Source: Vibrio mediterranei
Lineage (GTDB): Bacteria > Pseudomonadota > Gammaproteobacteria > Enterobacterales > Vibrionaceae
Assembly (NCBI RefSeq): GCF_900088415.1
Contig: NZ_FLLQ01000002.1
Location: 310,001-374,000 of the forward strand
DNA: 64,000 nt
Direction of reading: 5' to 3'
The notes beneath the pieces are model-generated. The model was given only the letters and a program-made list of their open reading frames with translations, did no database searches and was not told the DNA's origin. This document shows, piece after piece, positions 25,572 through 37,324 of this stretch. Every line of letters begins with the position of its first letter. The first letter of the stretch is position 1. The position numbers were made by a program, and so were the translations under genes.

Positions 25572-28500
25572 TTACGCTGTTGCTTGTTCAACTAACTTTT
25601 CAGCGTCATCTAATCGCTTATTCTCACCAAAACCGCGAAGACCGACAACATGAACATGCTCGTGATCTTTGAACACTTTACGCACCAATTTGTACGTCGT
25701 CCCTTTTTCTGGGCTGATGTTCTCCGGTGCGGCAATGAGTAGCTGCATCCCTTGGCGGTCACAAAGTTCAAATAATGTCGCGATGGATTTAGCATCAAGA
25801 CGCGCAGCCTCATCCAGGAACAGTAAACGACAAGGCAAGATATCTTTGCTACGTAAACGACGCGATTCTTCTTCCCAGCTTTGCACTACCATTAACAGAA
25901 TTGACTGACCTGTACCGATAGCTTCACCTGTCGATAGTGCGCCCGACTCTGCCTGTAACCAGCCATCAGAACCACGGTTAACTTCGACACTGAGCTCAAG
26001 ATAGTTTCTATAGTCTAGTAACTCTTCACCCAGTACTTGCGGAGAGCGTTGCCCCATATCGATATGTGGGTTAACACGTTGGAACAACTTAGCCATGGCT
26101 TCAGAGAAGGTATAACGCGTTGTCTCGAACAAGTCTTTATGCTCACCCGTTAGAGCTACTAACAATTGCTCATGGCTCTCACGAATCTTGACATTAAGTC
26201 TTACGCCTTTCACCTGACCGAAATGAATATTCGATAGACCTTGGTTAAGCATACGAATTCGATTCTGCTCGCGCTGAATCGTTTTCTTGATGATGCTTGA
26301 TACCGATTCCGAACTAATAGCCAAACGGTTTTCGCGTTGCGTCAGTTCTTCGGTCAAGCGAGCCAGCTCTACTTCCATCTCTTCAATAGCTTCTACCGGA
26401 TCATCGGTGCGGATGATATCCTGACGGATGCGCTCTCTTAGATGTTGGTATACAGCGATATAGAACAGGACTTTGCGTTCTGGTTTTGAAGTATCTTCCG
26501 ACTGACGCAGTGAATCACGCAAGTCTTCATTATCAGCGACCGCCAAACGCAGTGCACCCAATGACTTATCCGACATTGAACGCAATTCACCAGCACTCAT
26601 GTAGGCGAGTTCACGTTTGTGTAATCGACGTTCTACGTCATTAGCTTTGGCTAGACGTAATACGCTGCACCATCCCGCTTTTGCTGCTACCACATAGGTA
26701 CGTAACTCAACGTACTCTTTCTGAACCTTTTTCAGACGTTTCGCCAAACCTTTCATTTCAAGTTCAGTGGACGTCATGGTTTTCTCGTATTCGCTCTTAC
26801 GAGTACGAGATGTTTGCAACGCTAACTGAAGCTCATTACGACGCTGCTCTGCGCGTTCCAATGCAGATTCATCAGGGACAATACCGTATTCCTGAAGCTC
26901 TGCTCTAAACTCTTGAACCGTTTCCAGTTTAGCTTGATGGGAACTCTTAAGAGACGCCAGTACTTGGTTGTATTGGTTAGCTTGCTCCTGAACTTGCTTT
27001 AAGCCTTCACGCAAACGAGCACGCGTTGATTCAGCTTGCACCAACTTTGCTTTAAGTTGCTCACTAAGTTCACTACTTTGATTCAACATATTTATGGAAT
27101 CAGCATAAGCAAAGTAAGGACGACGCTCAGCCAAATCGGCAACGGCAAAGATCTGAGCTTTTAATGCTTGTAGATTTTTGTCCGCAGATTGGTATTGCTC
27201 CGTTAACGCTTCAAACTGTTCAGGGTCACTATCCAACGCATTGACCACACTAGATAGTTTTTCTAATGCGGAACCATGTTGATTAACATATGCTTTCGCT
27301 GAGGTTAGCTGTTCCATTTGCGATTGCAGCTCTGCAAATCGCTCAACCAGTGTCTCATCAAACAAAACATTTGATGAAATCGCCAATCGGTCAAGTAAAC
27401 CAACCGATTGTTTTGTCGCCACCAGCTGCGCGTTGATCTGCTGTTCACGTTGTTTGTGGTCGCTTAGCTCACGAGTTACAGCACTTCGTTGCTCACGCAG
27501 ACGCGCTAGCTGTACTTCAGGGTCGGATTCAAATGCTAACTGCATATGCTGTGCTGCGAAAGCATTGAATGCTTGGTATAGACGTTGCAGCTTTTGAGCA
27601 TCAAACGCCGCTTTCGCGTGTTTTTCAACGGTCTCTTCACGTTGTTCACGCAGTAGCTCCAAACGCTGTTCACGCGCCGCTCTGCCAAATAGAGGGATCT
27701 TCGGAAAACGCGAGTAACGTAACTGTCTTTCATTAAGCTGCACGCACACTGCACCATCTAATTCGTCAGCATCAAATGAACTATCATCAAATGCATCGAT
27801 GTCGCCTTCGATGATGTACAGATCTTCAGGGCAGTCATCAAGCTCTACCAGCTTTTCTTTAATTCCGTCAAGGTTTGACACTACAATCGCATGACGAGCA
27901 GGACCATACATTGCGCTAAAGTACGGCGCATCATCAATAGTAATGTCATCGTAAATCTCAGAGAGAAGCACGCCACCCAGTGTATCAGCCAAACCTTTCA
28001 AGCGAGGATCATTTGAACCACCTGGGGACGCAAGACGTTCAATCTCAAGATCAAGTTCTTCACGACGTTTCGCTAGTGAGTCGCGCTCAAATGAGGTCTT
28101 ACGTTCGTTATCATTCACTTCCTGCATTGAGCTGATAACATCCGCTCGATCTGTCAGTTCCAGACCACTTTGCTCTCTTAACTCTTCTAGTGCATTGTAT
28201 GACTTAATCCATTGAGGAGCATAACGTTCAAGTTTACTAATTTCAGAAGCAAGTTCCTGTTCACGTTGCTTCGCGTCACTTGATGATTCACGTAACTGCT
28301 CAAGTTGTTGCTCGCCTTCTAGCACTTTTTCGCGCTGACGCTCCGCTTCTATCTCAATATCCATTTCATTGGCTATTGTGACGCCAACACTATGGAGATC
28401 GTTAACCAGTTGCTGAGCTTGCTCTTGACGTTCAATATTCTTTTCAGTATCACGGAACTGTGCTCTTAGCTGGGATTCATTGCCTAGCAGTTGACGCTGC

Positions 28501-30020
28501 TCATCCACTTGCTTTAACGCTAGTCTCGCTGCGCTTGCTGCTTTATTACGAGGTACATCGCCTGCAACTTGCTGGACGAGTTCTAATGCAAGTTCAAACT
28601 GCTTCGCCGCAGCAGAAGACATGTCCAACTTATGCTTAAATTCCAGCAATTGAGTAGTACGTTCAGCTTCTTCAGTTTTCAGCTGAGTTAGCTTAGTCGC
28701 AGCACCATCTTGCTCAAGAGCATCATCATCAAGCAACTCACGCGCTTTCTCTAACGCTTGGACCGCCTGCTGATATTGCAGTGCGCGCGTCTGTTGCACA
28801 TCCAGAGCTTGTTGGTAATCTGCGAGCTGCGTTTTTAAGCTATCCACTTCTTCTTCAGCGAATGTCGCTTGCTCTTCTGCAGCTAACTTACGCTCAGTGG
28901 CCTCTTCAACCACCATCATTTGCTCTTCAAGGCGCTCGTTGAGCTCCTCAAGATCTTCTTGATAACGTTCGATCTTCTCTTGTTGGCGTAAAGCATTTTG
29001 GACCAACAATAAGTGGTCTTGCGCGCCTTGATAGTCCTGTTCAAGCCCAGATTCACTTTCGAGAAGCATGGACAGTTCTTGCTGAACTTTATTTAGCAAT
29101 TCATTCTGTGCAATCAAGGTTTGTCTTGAGCCAAACAACTCATTGCGCATCGCCATTGTACTTTCAAGCTTATTACGGCGCTCATTCGCATGTCGCATGT
29201 AATCTGCAGCAACATAGTTCGTTGATTCAGTAATAAGATGCTTGAACAGGTCACGGTCGGCTTGCGTCGTTTTGATCGCTTCTAAGGTTAAACGGTTTTC
29301 GCGCAGTGCCGATTCCATATCTTGGAATGCTTTTTTCACGCCGCCATTTTGAGGCAATAGATAGTCACGAAGCGAGCGAGTAATGGCGCTTGAAATACCA
29401 CCATATAGCGAGGCTTCAATCAGGCGATAAAACTTCGAGCGGTCGCTGCTATTGCGCAATTTCTTTGGCAAAACACCAAACTCAAACATTTGCGCATGAT
29501 AATCAACAATAGAATTAAACGCTTTAAAGTGAACGCCTTCCATACCACTGACCGCATCTTTCACTTCATTGATTTGGCGGACACGAGCATGGTTGTCAGA
29601 CACTGCTTCAATTAGGATATCGGTCGGCTTAACGCTGCTTGGCAAACCTTGAATAATAAACGGTTTAATATCGACTTTTTTATCTCGTCCAGCAACTTGC
29701 TGCAACTTAACCACGAACAAGACTCGTTGATTGCGTGAGTTCACAACGTCGAGTGCCGAGTAACATGTACCTGGTTGCAGCTTACCGTATAGACCTTTGT
29801 CTCTCGATGCCTGAGAACTGCCGGCTTCTGTCGTATTTCTAAAGTGAAGCAAGCTTTGGTCGGGGATCAGAGCCGTGATGAATGACGCCATTGTAGTAGA
29901 TTTGCCCGCACCGTTACCTCCAGATAACGTGGTCACTAGGCTATCAATGTCAAAAGTACGCGCGAAAAAGCCGTTCCAGTTGACCATCGTCATTGATTGA
30001 TACTTACCTCTTTCAATCAT
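25572..30020 (-). CDS. mukB: Chromosome partition protein MukB
   Basis: The 1482-residue SMC-like ATPase has the same length class as E. coli MukB. The N-terminal head has Walker [10 protein letters not shown] (about 34-42). Long coiled coils rich in Glu, Gln and Leu flank a hinge region near residues 650-780. The C-terminal head has [14 protein letters not shown] (signature) and [11 protein letters not shown] (Walker B). It condenses and segregates the chromosome with MukE and MukF. The ATG overlaps the mukE stop by 4 bp (ATGA). It is the last gene of cmoM-mukF-mukE-mukB. Confidence 0.98.
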   Translation of the reverse strand: MIERGKYQSMTMVNWNGFFARTFDIDSLVTTLSGGNGAGKSTTMASFITALIPDQSLLHFRNTTEAGSSQASRDKGLYGKLQPGTCYSALDVVNSRNQRVLFVVKLQQVAGRDKKVDIKPFIIQGLPSSVKPTDILIEAVSDNHARVRQINEVKDAVSGMEGVHFKAFNSIVDYHAQMFEFGVLPKKLRNSSDRSKFYRLIEASLYGGISSAITRSLRDYLLPQNGGVKKAFQDMESALRENRLTLEAIKTTQADRDLFKHLITESTNYVAADYMRHANERRNKLESTMAMRNELFGSRQTLIAQNELLNKVQQELSMLLESESGLEQDYQGAQDHLLLVQNALRQQEKIERYQEDLEELNERLEEQMMVVEEATERKLAAEEQATFAEEEVDSLKTQLADYQQALDVQQTRALQYQQAVQALEKARELLDDDALEQDGAATKLTQLKTEEAERTTQLLEFKHKLDMSSAAAKQFELALELVQQVAGDVPRNKAASAARLALKQVDEQRQLLGNESQLRAQFRDTEKNIERQEQAQQLVNDLHSVGVTIANEMDIEIEAERQREKVLEGEQQLEQLRESSSDAKQREQELASEISKLERYAPQWIKSYNALEELREQSGLELTDRADVISSMQEVNDNERKTSFERDSLAKRREELDLEIERLASPGGSNDPRLKGLADTLGGVLLSEIYDDITIDDAPYFSAMYGPARHAIVVSNLDGIKEKLVELDDCPEDLYIIEGDIDAFDDSSFDADELDGAVCVQLNERQLRYSRFPKIPLFGRAAREQRLELLREQREETVEKHAKAAFDAQKLQRLYQAFNAFAAQHMQLAFESDPEVQLARLREQRSAVTRELSDHKQREQQINAQLVATKQSVGLLDRLAISSNVLFDETLVERFAELQSQMEQLTSAKAYVNQHGSALEKLSSVVNALDSDPEQFEALTEQYQSADKNLQALKAQIFAVADLAERRPYFAYADSINMLNQSSELSEQLKAKLVQAESTRARLREGLKQVQEQANQYNQVLASLKSSHQAKLETVQEFRAELQEYGIVPDESALERAEQRRNELQLALQTSRTRKSEYEKTMTSTELEMKGLAKRLKKVQKEYVELRTYVVAAKAGWCSVLRLAKANDVERRLHKRELAYMSAGELRSMSDKSLGALRLAVADNEDLRDSLRQSEDTSKPERKVLFYIAVYQHLRERIRQDIIRTDDPVEAIEEMEVELARLTEELTQRENRLAISSESVSSIIKKTIQREQNRIRMLNQGLSNIHFGQVKGVRLNVKIRESHEQLLVALTGEHKDLFETTRYTFSEAMAKLFQRVNPHIDMGQRSPQVLGEELLDYRNYLELSVEVNRGSDGWLQAESGALSTGEAIGTGQSILLMVVQSWEEESRRLRSKDILPCRLLFLDEAARLDAKSIATLFELCDRQGMQLLIAAPENISPEKGTTYKLVRKVFKDHEHVHVVGLRGFGENKRLDDAEKLVEQATA

Positions 30021-30760
30021 ACGTCAGCCTCCTGATCATCTTGCTGAATATCCAATTGTTCGGTTAACTCTGTCTCTTTCACTTCTTCGTTAGGAATTAA
30101 GCTACCTTGTGATGGTGCTTGAGTATGCGCTACCGCTTCGCCATCGCGGATCAGTCTCAATTGAGCATCACGCATATCGTCACCAACCCTAACGTCGGCA
30201 CCAAAGCGGAACACCGCCTCACTGATACGGAACTTACCTGTATCACCAATAGAGATCGTCATACCTAGGCGGCGTAGACGTCTTAAAGACGTACGTACTT
30301 TTTCAAACAGTTTTTCTTTATCGAGATCAGATCCTGTTGCGCGATTAGTGACGAGGCGCATCAGTTTCTTTTCATCAGCGAGTGCCAATAACTCGTCATA
30401 CAGTTCTTGATTGGTAAAGATGCCTTCATGAGCTAGACGCTCTGGGCTCAAATACAAAAAGCACAGTACTTTGCCCACCAGCATATCTAATTCTGACAAC
30501 ACACTTCGACCAATTAACGTGGTCGAACGAGGGCGTAAATAGAAGAATCCTTCAGGCGCTTTCACCAATTCCGTGTTATAGCGCTGATAGAAACTCGCCA
30601 GTTCCACATCAAAATCACACAAAAGAGCGTGATTATCCAAGTCCTCTGAGGAAATGTGTTTGCCCGCACGAAGTGCACTATCTAGTGCAGGAAAAAGCGG
30701 ATTTGTTATCGCTTTTGCCAGTTTTTCTGACATGTATTCGTCAATATTTGTCGATGACAT
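30017..30760 (-). CDS. mukE: Chromosome partition protein MukE
   Basis: The 247-residue protein aligns well with E. coli Muk[11 protein letters not shown] at the start, [17 protein letters not shown], and [22 protein letters not shown] [19 protein letters not shown]. It has winged-helix domains and an acidic tail. It bridges MukF and DNA in the condensin complex. The start at 30760 overlaps mukF by 20 bp; a longer frame to 30862 would run into mukF and is rejected. Confidence 0.97.
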   Translation of the reverse strand: MSSTNIDEYMSEKLAKAITNPLFPALDSALRAGKHISSEDLDNHALLCDFDVELASFYQRYNTELVKAPEGFFYLRPRSTTLIGRSVLSELDMLVGKVLCFLYLSPERLAHEGIFTNQELYDELLALADEKKLMRLVTNRATGSDLDKEKLFEKVRTSLRRLRRLGMTISIGDTGKFRISEAVFRFGADVRVGDDMRDAQLRLIRDGEAVAHTQAPSQGSLIPNEEVKETELTEQLDIQQDDQEADV

Positions 30761-32078
30761 TTGCTTGTACCTTTGCGCCAAAATCGTTGATAGCTTGCCA
30801 ATCTGGTTGAATGGCGGAGTAATCGGATTGGGAGTAACCCAACCGAACTGCTTGGTCCACAACGATTCTTGCTAGATCGAAATGATGAGTGTGTGGGTGT
30901 GCAGCAAGATAATCTCGAAGCACTATGCCTAAATCAATTGGAGCGCCCTGCTCTTTATGCACTTTCAGCATGTCTCCGATACGTTCGGCAAGTTCATCAT
31001 TTACTTGTTCAAATTCTTCATATTCCACTTCAAGTGGCACAGCCCCCGTCACTTCGTCATTTCGAAGCACTAAAGCTTCATCACGAAGATCGGTGAGTTT
31101 TTCTGCGTCGGCATAGGTTAAATACCATGGCGCATCAAAATAGTCGGTCACAGACTGGCGAAGTCTTTGGCTGAATGCACGGTTTTGATCCATATCGATC
31201 GCAGTACGGATAAATTTATGTACGTGACGATCGTAACCAATCCACAAATCGATCGCTTGCTGGCCCCAGCTGATGATTCGATCTAACTTCATTTGTAAGC
31301 CAAACAGCGCTTCTCCCACAAACTCAAGCTCATCATCACCATAAACAATCTCTTGAATATCAAGTATTTGAGTTTGTAGTTCGTCCCCTGCTGCTTGCAG
31401 AGTATCTTGAAGCTCACGAAGATTTGCGGAGGTTTCAGACAGCAAAGCTTCGCAATTGTTGATGGCTTCTCGCCAGTCTTTATTGAGTAGCTCTGCAATT
31501 TGCAATTTGACCGACTGCTGCTGCTCATCCATAACTCGTTGGTTCAAATCAATCTGATCGAAAATTTCACCCACTGAGTATTTCAGAACGCCAAATACGT
31601 TCTTGCGCCAGTGACCAACCGTCCCGCCTTCTTGAGCCGCGAGAATGGCTTTCGCCATTTCATCCGCCACCATTGAAAGCTGGATAGAGAGTCTGAGTTT
31701 GGAGAACTCGCGATGCCTGACGTAGTAATCCGTAATGCCAATCGCAAGTGGACTGAGACGGTAGATGCTCGCGCCATCGTTTATCTCACTGGTAAAACGA
31801 CTTAGCAGCCTCTGTTTAACCAATTCATTAATCGCATTATTGGCACGAAACGCGGTCGCTTCGCCCGTTTGCTCGAACTGTTGGGTGACGATCTTGAACG
31901 CATCGTGTAGCTCGCCCTCCCCCAGTTCTTCATCAAATCTTTCATTACTCAATACCGCGATAGATATGAGAAATGCCAACCGTTCAGTGGAAAGATTCAA
32001 TGCAAAATCATGCTGTTTGACCCAGCCGACAAGTTCATCAATCGGTCGGTCATCCGCAATCAGAGTGTTATCACTCAT
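30741..32078 (-). CDS. mukF: Chromosome partition protein MukF (kleisin)
   Basis: The 445-residue protein has an N-terminal winged-helix dimer domain, a helical middle region containing [19 protein letters not shown] and [19 protein letters not shown], and a C-terminal winged helix ending in NVIDKY, as in E. coli MukF. It links the two MukB heads. The start at 32078 ([10 protein letters not shown]) follows AGGAAAGACC; the longer frame to 32156 would lie within cmoM. It lies 11 bp after cmoM. Confidence 0.97.
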   Translation of the reverse strand: MSDNTLIADDRPIDELVGWVKQHDFALNLSTERLAFLISIAVLSNERFDEELGEGELHDAFKIVTQQFEQTGEATAFRANNAINELVKQRLLSRFTSEINDGASIYRLSPLAIGITDYYVRHREFSKLRLSIQLSMVADEMAKAILAAQEGGTVGHWRKNVFGVLKYSVGEIFDQIDLNQRVMDEQQQSVKLQIAELLNKDWREAINNCEALLSETSANLRELQDTLQAAGDELQTQILDIQEIVYGDDELEFVGEALFGLQMKLDRIISWGQQAIDLWIGYDRHVHKFIRTAIDMDQNRAFSQRLRQSVTDYFDAPWYLTYADAEKLTDLRDEALVLRNDEVTGAVPLEVEYEEFEQVNDELAERIGDMLKVHKEQGAPIDLGIVLRDYLAAHPHTHHFDLARIVVDQAVRLGYSQSDYSAIQPDWQAINDFGAKVQANVIDKY

Positions 32079-32089
32079 GGTCTTTCCTG

Positions 32090-32869
32090 TTATTGTTTTT
32101 TCCTTGCCCATACATGAATGTATCGGCCCATGGAGAGATAGGGTTCTTGGCGACACAGCTGCTGCTCTATTTTTAGAACGTCTTCAGCGGTGTAGTCTCC
32201 CATGTATTGCATATTGCCAATGTAATCACTGAATGAACGAATACCAGATTTGCCACATATTTCAAATCCCGCATCCTCTATCCACTGATACACTTCCTCT
32301 GGCTTTAGCCCTTTTTGTGGCTGAAGCTTAAATCTCTTTCTATGTGGCATGCCTTCAAGTACATGAGGAATATTGCCACATATGACGTTCTTAAATACCA
32401 ATCCATGATGATTGTAAAACATGACAGAAGCGATACCACCAGGTTTCACTTGCTGCAAAACCGCTTCTAGCGCGGGTTTAGGTTCAGCTAACCATTCCAT
32501 AACAGCATGAAACAACACCAGATCTACGGGTTGGCTCATATGTTCTGCAATACGCTGTACTGGACTATGTATCCAGCGATATTGCGAGAGTAGCCCGTTT
32601 TTTTCAACATCTGCCTTGGCCAACTTGAGCATTTCAGAAGAGAGGTCACATAATGTGATCTTGTGTCCTCTCTCAGCAATTCGTTGAGAAACTTGCCCTA
32701 ATCCACCACCTGCATCTAAAACTTCTAGGTTTTTTCTTGTATCATCCAGCGCAGCGAGAGCTTGGGTTAAGTCTTCCCAAACAATAGTTTGGCGAATTTC
32801 ACCCTTCTCTGAGCCGTAAATATTTTTTGCAAATTTGTGGGCGATATCGTCGAAATTTCGGTCTTGCAT
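32090..32869 (-). CDS. cmoM: tRNA 5-carboxymethoxyuridine methyltransferase CmoM (formerly SmtA)
   Basis: The 259-residue class I methyltransferase has the SAM site [12 protein letters not shown] and the motif [13 protein letters not shown]. It starts [19 protein letters not shown] and ends [18 protein letters not shown], as in E. coli CmoM. It methylates the wobble base cmo5U34 to the methyl ester. The ATG at 32869 is preferred; the frame opens one codon earlier with GTG. It heads the muk operon, as in E. coli. Confidence 0.95.
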   Translation of the reverse strand: MQDRNFDDIAHKFAKNIYGSEKGEIRQTIVWEDLTQALAALDDTRKNLEVLDAGGGLGQVSQRIAERGHKITLCDLSSEMLKLAKADVEKNGLLSQYRWIHSPVQRIAEHMSQPVDLVLFHAVMEWLAEPKPALEAVLQQVKPGGIASVMFYNHHGLVFKNVICGNIPHVLEGMPHRKRFKLQPQKGLKPEEVYQWIEDAGFEICGKSGIRSFSDYIGNMQYMGDYTAEDVLKIEQQLCRQEPYLSMGRYIHVWARKKQ

Positions 32870-32986
32870 CACGGTATATTGAGTTAAGATAACCAGTTAT
32901 ACAGCTATTCTGTCATATAAGTGACAGGAATAAAGGGGCAACTCCCTTTTTTAGCGTTAAGTGGTGTTTTTTCGGACTATTATTCT

Positions 32987-33880
32987 ATGTTTGAGCTGAA
33001 AAAGGTTGTGTCTTCATTACTAATGCCTCTACCTGCCATGTTAATTCTTGGCTTCTTGGGCTTAGTTCTCATCATGTTTACGGCACGTCGTAAACTAGGA
33101 AGCCTGATTATTCTCGTGTCTCTGTGTGGGACTTTTCTTATTTCATTCCAACCCTTATCTAGCCGCCTGTTGATGCCGCTTGAGCGCCAATACAGTGCGT
33201 TCTTGCCGATTAATGAAACCATCGACTATGTGATGGTCCTTGGCGGTGGACATGTGGTCGACGACCAAATTCCACCCACTTCAGAACTGAGTCGAGCTTC
33301 ATTAATGCGCTTAAGTGAAGGTATCCGGATTCTTAGAATGTATCCAGGCGCTAAATTGATTCTATCTGGTTATGATGGTGGTACCGGTGTCAGTCATGCT
33401 AGAACCATGGCGAAAGTTGCACTTGCTTTAGGTATTGCGAAACCGGATATCATTTTGTTGGAAACAGCAAAAGATACATGGGAAGAAGCACGACAAGCCG
33501 CTGGATTCGTTCAGAGTAAGAAACTTGTTTTGGTGACATCTGCTAGTCATATGAAGCGTGCTATGCACGAATTTGAAGCAGCTGGATTGACCCCGTACCC
33601 AGCACCGACTAACTTCTTAGCGCAGAAAGACATTGAGCAAGCTTGGCAGAAATATACGCCATCATCTCGTTACTTGGAGCAGACTGAGCGATACTGGCAC
33701 GAGACCATGGGATTAATATGGCAAGACCTTCGTGATTGGGTGGCTAACGAAGGTAACCAAGAGTTTTTGCCTTCCGTTTCTGAGTTAGAGTCTTCTGAGG
33801 ATGTAGATAAGATCACCGAGCAAGACATTGAAGCGCAACTTGCTCCTGAAGAACCGCAAGAAGCAGCAAACGCTCAATAA
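32987..33880 (+). CDS. elyC: Envelope biogenesis factor ElyC (DUF218/YdcF)
   Basis: The 297-residue protein has two N-terminal membrane helices (LLMPLPAMLILGFLGLVLIM and LIILVSLCGTFLISF). A DUF218 domain follows with VMVLGGGHV, AKLILSGYDGG, the acidic DTWEEA and VTSASHMKRA. An unusual Glu-rich tail closes the chain. E. coli ElyC sits next to smtA and affects peptidoglycan precursor recycling at low temperature. I start it at MFELKKVV, matching the family; the frame opens at 32921 but the extra residues are not conserved. Confidence 0.9.
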   Translation: MFELKKVVSSLLMPLPAMLILGFLGLVLIMFTARRKLGSLIILVSLCGTFLISFQPLSSRLLMPLERQYSAFLPINETIDYVMVLGGGHVVDDQIPPTSELSRASLMRLSEGIRILRMYPGAKLILSGYDGGTGVSHARTMAKVALALGIAKPDIILLETAKDTWEEARQAAGFVQSKKLVLVTSASHMKRAMHEFEAAGLTPYPAPTNFLAQKDIEQAWQKYTPSSRYLEQTERYWHETMGLIWQDLRDWVANEGNQEFLPSVSELESSEDVDKITEQDIEAQLAPEEPQEAANAQ

Positions 33881-33892
33881 CAGTCAGGCACA

Positions 33893-33930
33893 ACAAAAAA
33901 CGCCACACTTATAAAGTGAGGCGTTTTTTT
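33893..33930. terminator. Terminator between elyC and torR
   Basis: AAACGCC-ACACTT and AAGTGA-GGCGTTT pair with a short ATA loop, flanked by A and T tracts, so it can serve both convergent genes. Confidence 0.88.
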
Positions 33931-33990
33931 GATTATTCAAAAAGTCTAGCTGCAACAGACTTTATGTCGTAATTACAGCAGAATAGAATG

Positions 33991-34701
33991 CTAATCACCG
34001 GCGAACATATACCCTTCACCGTGGACAGTAATGAAAATCTGTGGGTTCTTCGGATCCAGTTCCATCTTCGCACGCATGCGACGAATCAAAACATCAATAG
34101 TGCGGTCGTTTGGCGCGTCAACTCGATGACTGATCATATTAAGTATACGCTCGCGGCTAAGTACCTGATTAGGATATGCCGATAGCGCTACTAAGAGTTC
34201 GTACTCTGCCTTAGTGAGTTTTACTGGCTCTCCATTGTTACTTAGCGAACGGCGTTGCTTGTCAAACACCCACTCACCAAAGTAAATCAAGTTTTCATTC
34301 TGCACCGATTCTTCAATAATAGGTTGTTTTCTGGCTAGAGAAATACGCCATAGCAAATTTTTGACGCGGACTAGGAGCTCCCTCAATTCGAATGGTTTCG
34401 TCACATAATCATCTGCGCCCATTTCCAAACCAACGATACGGTCGATACTATCTGTGCGACCCGTCACTAGAATGATGCCAATATCCGATTGACTTCTTAA
34501 TTCACGCGTTAGCATCAGTCCATCTTCTTTCGGCAAGTTGATGTCTAACATCACCAAGTCGATGCTGGCTTCCTGTAGAATCTGACGCATTTGTTCGCCG
34601 CTCTCCGCTTCACTCACCAAGTAACCTTCACTTTCGAAGTAACCCGCTAGTTTGCTGCGCGTAACGACATCATCTTCCACTACTAGTACGTGATATTTCA
34701 T
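33991..34701 (-). CDS. torR: Response regulator TorR
   Basis: The 236-residue OmpR/PhoB-family regulator has the acidic pocket ED D at 9-11, the phosphoacceptor D53 (MLDINLP), T80 and K102 (TKPFELRELLVRVKNLLWR). A winged-helix DNA-binding domain (about 135-230) follows with RTIDVLIRRMRAKM. The text around LILVTGR-IDRIVGLEMGADDYVTKP is close to E. coli TorR. TorR activates trimethylamine N-oxide reductase genes. It is divergent from torD; the sensor TorS and the torCA genes are not in the window. Confidence 0.92.
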   Translation of the reverse strand: MKYHVLVVEDDVVTRSKLAGYFESEGYLVSEAESGEQMRQILQEASIDLVMLDINLPKEDGLMLTRELRSQSDIGIILVTGRTDSIDRIVGLEMGADDYVTKPFELRELLVRVKNLLWRISLARKQPIIEESVQNENLIYFGEWVFDKQRRSLSNNGEPVKLTKAEYELLVALSAYPNQVLSRERILNMISHRVDAPNDRTIDVLIRRMRAKMELDPKNPQIFITVHGEGYMFAGD

Positions 34702-34930
34702 GTCTTTCTATCTCAATCTTTCAATGACAGAGTCATTCTATTCATAATTAGTCACAATTCTAGCCTACATTGACGTGAATTGAAGAAAACTTGCTTTTTC
34801 TTGATTCAAAACAAATAGAAATCTTAACTTCAGATATGCAACAGAGATTTATCCAAAAACCTTGTTCCACATGACCATGTCTTCACAACCCTTCATTTTT
34901 CATCTTTTTTTTTCACATCAATGATTACTG

Positions 34931-34940
34931 TTGTTCATCT
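34931..34940 (+). promoter_or_regulatory. Candidate tor box
   Basis: TTGTTCATCT differs at two of ten positions from CTGTTCATAT, the E. coli TorR site as I recall it. It lies 42 bp before the torD start in the torR-torD intergenic region, where TorR could act on both genes. Confidence 0.35.
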
Positions 34941-34981
34941 TTATTAGCTAAAATAGAGATAACACTTTTGGAGATAAGAAA

Positions 34982-35635
34982 ATGCAAGAAATCAAAGCAT
35001 TTAACGAACAACGTGCTGAATTATACTGGTGGCTTTCGAGCCTCTTTGCTAGAGAACTAACCACAGAAGAACTCGAGAAATATCAAAGCCCAGATATACG
35101 CGCTTTCCTTACTGGACTGGGTGAAAACCCAACACTATCAGCTCCTATCGCCTCTATGGTCGACGCACTAAACAGACTGCAAGTAAGAGAAGATGCCCAA
35201 CTTGAGTTGTCTGCTGATTTTTGTGATCTGTTTTTGAAAACAGATAAGCATGGGGCACTACCTTATGCTTCTTTATATATTGGTGAGTCAGGTCTGTTAA
35301 ACGACAAACCCGCTCAAGTAATGTCAGAGTTGCTTGCGGAGCACAATATTGCGGTAACTGAAAACTTAAACGAACCAGCGGATCATTTGGCTATTGAGCT
35401 CGATTTTCTCGGGAACCTCATTATTCGTTCCAACGAATTAGAGTCAGAAGCTCACATGAATGAGGCGATGGAACAGCAAGCAGAGTTTATTGAACAACAC
35501 TTGCTAACTTGGGTGCCACAATTCGTGACTAAATGTCAGCAGCACGATGAGTTCGGTTTTTACGCTGCGGTATCCACAGTACTTCAAGCACTTATCAAGC
35601 TAGATCTTGATTACTTAAAAGGTGATCAAGCCTAA
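34982..35635 (+). CDS. torD: TMAO reductase chaperone TorD
   Basis: The 217-residue, all-helical protein has the TorD/DmsD pattern: [15 protein letters not shown] at the start, the [14 protein letters not shown] loop and [17 protein letters not shown], the conserved core. It binds the twin-arginine signal of TorA and helps molybdenum cofactor insertion. GGAG precedes the ATG. It is divergent from torR, an arrangement found in several Vibrio species. Confidence 0.93.
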   Translation: MQEIKAFNEQRAELYWWLSSLFARELTTEELEKYQSPDIRAFLTGLGENPTLSAPIASMVDALNRLQVREDAQLELSADFCDLFLKTDKHGALPYASLYIGESGLLNDKPAQVMSELLAEHNIAVTENLNEPADHLAIELDFLGNLIIRSNELESEAHMNEAMEQQAEFIEQHLLTWVPQFVTKCQQHDEFGFYAAVSTVLQALIKLDLDYLKGDQA

Positions 35636-35716
35636 GATTTTGAGGCGCATATACTGTTTATCACTCACCGTTACAGACAAAAGTGCGCCTTATCTATAAA
35701 TTTGTTGTATAAGTGA

Positions 35717-35745
35717 TTGCTTGTATCAATGGGGAAGACTACAAT
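35717..35745 (+). promoter_or_regulatory. Sigma-70 promoter candidate upstream of purR
   Basis: TTGCTT (35717-35722) and TACAAT (35740-35745) are 17 bp apart, an optimal spacing. The start would fall near 35752, about 65 bases before a complete terminator. Confidence 0.65.
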
Positions 35746-35749
35746 CCGC

Positions 35750-35838
35750 CGTTTAAATGCAAAAGCCGCTTTGGTATTCAACAAGCACAATAATAATCTG
35801 TCGAACTGTTGAACCAAACCGCTGAAAAGCGGTTTTTT
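35750..35838 (+). ncRNA. Candidate small RNA or purR leader
   Basis: A promoter-like pair is followed about 65 bases later by an intrinsic terminator, ACCGCT-GAAA-AGCGGT with six T. No open reading frame of note lies between, and the transcript would be about 85-90 bases, the usual size of Hfq-binding small RNAs. An attenuator in the purR leader is the alternative, because the purR start codon is only 100 bp further on. I do not recognise a known family. Confidence 0.5.
35818..35838 (+). terminator. Intrinsic terminator upstream of purR
   Basis: ACCGCT and AGCGGT form a 6-bp stem with a GAAA loop and a T tract (TTTTTT). It may end the candidate small RNA and any read-through from torD. Confidence 0.85.
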
Positions 35839-35937
35839 CATTCAGAATGCACTACTTATTAGGAACCCATAAATTGGCTTCCAGAATTCGAAGCGGTATT
35901 GGCTATTAATAGCACTCCGCGATAAAAGGATATAGCT

Positions 35938-36942
35938 ATGGCAACAATCAAAGATGTCGCCCGTCTGGCTGGCGTTTCAACGACCACCGTTTCTCACGTA
36001 ATTAATAAAACTCGTTTTGTAGCAGAAGCCACACAAGAAAAAGTGATGGCAGCGGTAGATGAACTTAACTATGCACCAAGTGCGGTTGCTCGTAGTTTGA
36101 AATGTAACTCGACCAAAACGATTGGAATGCTTGTCACTCAGTCTACAAACTTGTTCTTCTCGGAAGTCATCGACGGTGTTGAAAGCTACTGCTATCGCCA
36201 AGGCTATACTTTAATCCTATGTAACACAGGTGGTGTCTACGAGAAACAGCGCGACTATATTCGCATGCTCGCAGAAAAACGTGTTGATGGCATTTTGGTT
36301 ATGTGCTCCGACTTAACTGAAGAGCTACTAGAAATGCTAGACCGTCATTCAGATATTCCGAAAGTGATTATGGACTGGGGCCCAGAAAGCTCTCAAGCCG
36401 ACAAGATCATTGATAACTCGGAAGAAGGCGGCTATCTCGCAACTAAATATCTGATCGATAACGGTCATACTGACATTGCATGCTTGAGCGGACACCTAGA
36501 GAAAGCCGTTTGCCAAGAACGTATTATCGGCTATCAGCGTGCTCTAGCGGAAGCGGGTATCGAGATGAAAGATGACCGAATCTTAGAAGGTAACTTCGAA
36601 TGTGATACGGCCGTGATTGCCGCTAACCGTATTGCAGCAATGGAAGTTCGTCCTACTGCCGTATTCTGCTTCAACGACACCATGGCATTCGGTTTAATGA
36701 GTCGCCTTCAACAATTAGGTGTAAAAGTTCCAGAAGATATTTCCGTTATCGGTTATGACAATATCGAATTGGCTGAGTATTTCTCTCCACCACTGACAAC
36801 AGTGCACCAACCGAAGCGTCGTGTAGGTAAGAATGCGTTTGAGATTCTTCTAGAACGAATCAAAGATAAAGGTCACGAAAAACGCATTTTCGAAATGCAC
36901 CCTGAGATTGTAGAACGTGATTCTGTCAAAAAACTCACATAA
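35938..36942 (+). CDS. purR: Purine repressor PurR (LacI family)
   Basis: The 334-residue protein opens [29 protein letters not shown] text, the helix-turn-helix and hinge region shared with E. coli PurR, including [14 protein letters not shown] [10 protein letters not shown]. The ligand domain has [36 protein letters not shown] and [14 protein letters not shown]. It binds hypoxanthine or guanine and represses purine synthesis genes. AAGGAT precedes the ATG. Confidence 0.93.
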   Translation: MATIKDVARLAGVSTTTVSHVINKTRFVAEATQEKVMAAVDELNYAPSAVARSLKCNSTKTIGMLVTQSTNLFFSEVIDGVESYCYRQGYTLILCNTGGVYEKQRDYIRMLAEKRVDGILVMCSDLTEELLEMLDRHSDIPKVIMDWGPESSQADKIIDNSEEGGYLATKYLIDNGHTDIACLSGHLEKAVCQERIIGYQRALAEAGIEMKDDRILEGNFECDTAVIAANRIAAMEVRPTAVFCFNDTMAFGLMSRLQQLGVKVPEDISVIGYDNIELAEYFSPPLTTVHQPKRRVGKNAFEILLERIKDKGHEKRIFEMHPEIVERDSVKKLT

Positions 36943-36947
36943 TCCTG

Positions 36948-36977
36948 AAAAAAGTGCCTTTCTAGGCGCTTTTTTTT
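36948..36977 (+). terminator. Terminator of purR
   Basis: AGTGCCT and AGGCGCT (one G-T pair) form the stem with a TTCT loop, with A and T tracts on both sides. Confidence 0.88.
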
Positions 36978-37120
36978 GATCCTCATCCAATAAACTGAAC
37001 GCTTTATTGTTTGTTTCGACACACTCTCCCGCACAAATCCCAATCGATTATCTGAAGCAATATCACACTTTTACCATACAACCGTCATAGATGTGAGTCA
37101 TTTTCATTTATTCTAAATAT

Positions 37121-37211
37121 GTCACGCACAGGGCAAACCACTTGAAAGGGTGGGACGCAAAGCCACCGGCCTAAACCAAATTTATTTGATAGGTAGCGGG
37201 GTTACCGATGG
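37121..37211 (+). ncRNA. Cyclic di-GMP-I riboswitch (GEMM) upstream of tfoY
   Basis: The segment carries the complete GEMM core: CACGCACAGGGCAAACC, the GAAA tetraloop in ACTTGAAAGGGTGGGACG, CAAAGCCACCGGCCTAAACC and the receptor half GGTAGCGGGGTTACCGATGG. The wording closely follows the V. cholerae Vc2 riboswitch in front of tfoY (VC1722). Binding of c-di-GMP changes expression of the downstream gene, which begins 113 bases later. Its own promoter should lie in 36978-37110, but I could not assign one with confidence. Confidence 0.97.
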
Positions 37212-37265
37212 CAAAGGTATTAGCATTCTTTTGGTTTACCGCTAACAGAAGGCTGACACCCGTTT

Positions 37266-37273
37266 GCTATACT
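37266..37273 (+). promoter_or_regulatory. Extended -10 promoter between riboswitch and tfoY
   Basis: TGCTATACT has the TGn extension and TATACT hexamer of an extended -10 promoter. It starts downstream of the riboswitch, so a transcript from it would lack c-di-GMP control. The -35 region is weak. Confidence 0.45.
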
Positions 37274-37324
37274 CTCGGACCTGATTTTGGTGACACAATC
37301 AATAACACCGAGAAAAGAATAAGC

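Noticed and set aside
37208..37324. TfoY start at 37208
   Set aside because: It would begin inside the riboswitch and add residues that are not part of the family.
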